The notes beneath the pieces were generated by a model. That model searched no databases and was not told the DNA's origin. It was given only the letters and a program-made list of their open reading frames with translations. A program made the position numbers and the translations under genes. Below are positions 5,013 through 5,067 of a stretch of 5,067 nucleotides of DNA, piece by piece; positions within the stretch are counted from its first letter, which is position 1; each line of letters begins with the position of its first letter. The stretch comes from G026625185 sp035256645 (GTDB lineage Bacteria > Desulfobacterota > WTBG01 > JAGOGO01). The stretch is from the NCBI GenBank assembly GCA_035256645.1, contig DATEXU010000033.1, positions 1 to 5,067 of the forward strand, in the 5' to 3' direction.

Positions 5013-5067
5013 TGTCATTCCCACTTGCCTGCCCTCGAAGTCCTTAATCGGGGGATGCGGAATCCAG
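5013..5067. repeat. TGTCATTCCC...GGAATCCAG palindromic repeat (cut by right edge)
   Basis: The outer motifs are TGTCATTCCC (5013-5022) and, at the window end, GGAATCCAG (5059-5067). This matches the frame of the widespread intergenic repeat whose minus strand begins CTGGATTCC and ends GGGAATGACA (memory). Inside, CCCTCGA (5032-5038) and TCGGGGG (5048-5054) form an imperfect inner stem. Whether it continues past the edge cannot be seen. Confidence 0.65.

Overview
The window is a stretch of ordinary bacterial housekeeping DNA: the start of valS (leftward, running off the left edge), the groES-groEL chaperonin operon (rightward), and ssb (leftward). The spaces between them are unusually rich in small inverted-repeat elements. 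The long conserved blocks of GroEL (such as the RGYLSPYFVTDPERME stretch), the CIRCE/HrcA-type control of groESL and the repeat families suggest a Gram-negative, Desulfobacterota-like ('deltaproteobacterial') organism. This is inference from remembered family sequences; there is no rRNA or other decisive marker here.

Layout. 1-1247 (-) encodes the first 415 residues of valyl-tRNA synthetase, an open frame cut by the window edge. 1248-1981 is a long divergent intergenic region. It holds a weak valS leader, a ~159-bp imperfect-palindrome element (1346-1504), a stretch with no recognised feature, and then an AT-rich groESL control region with two sigma70-type promoters and a perfect CIRCE operator between them. 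1982-2272 is groES and 2312-3961 is groEL, each with a strong Shine-Dalgarno sequence. A perfect 11-bp-stem terminator (3980-4006) lies between the convergent groEL and ssb genes and looks usable from both sides. Next comes a 147-bp element with 19-bp terminal inverted repeats and two perfect palindromes nested inside it (4019-4165). ssb (4180-4596, -) follows, with a recognisable promoter at 4636-4663. 4671-5067 has no gene: it holds a cluster of GTTTACCCCGTTAGAA-type inverted half-sites and two further palindromic repeats.

How it works together. GroES and GroEL form the folding chamber and are co-transcribed; heat or folding stress should relieve HrcA repression at CIRCE. ValS charges tRNA-Val and SSB coats single-stranded DNA; neither is functionally tied to the chaperonin, so the gene order looks incidental. 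I see no new multi-gene system. What deserves a second look is the non-coding part: at least five different repeat families, with one or more in every long intergenic gap, some touching likely promoters or terminators.
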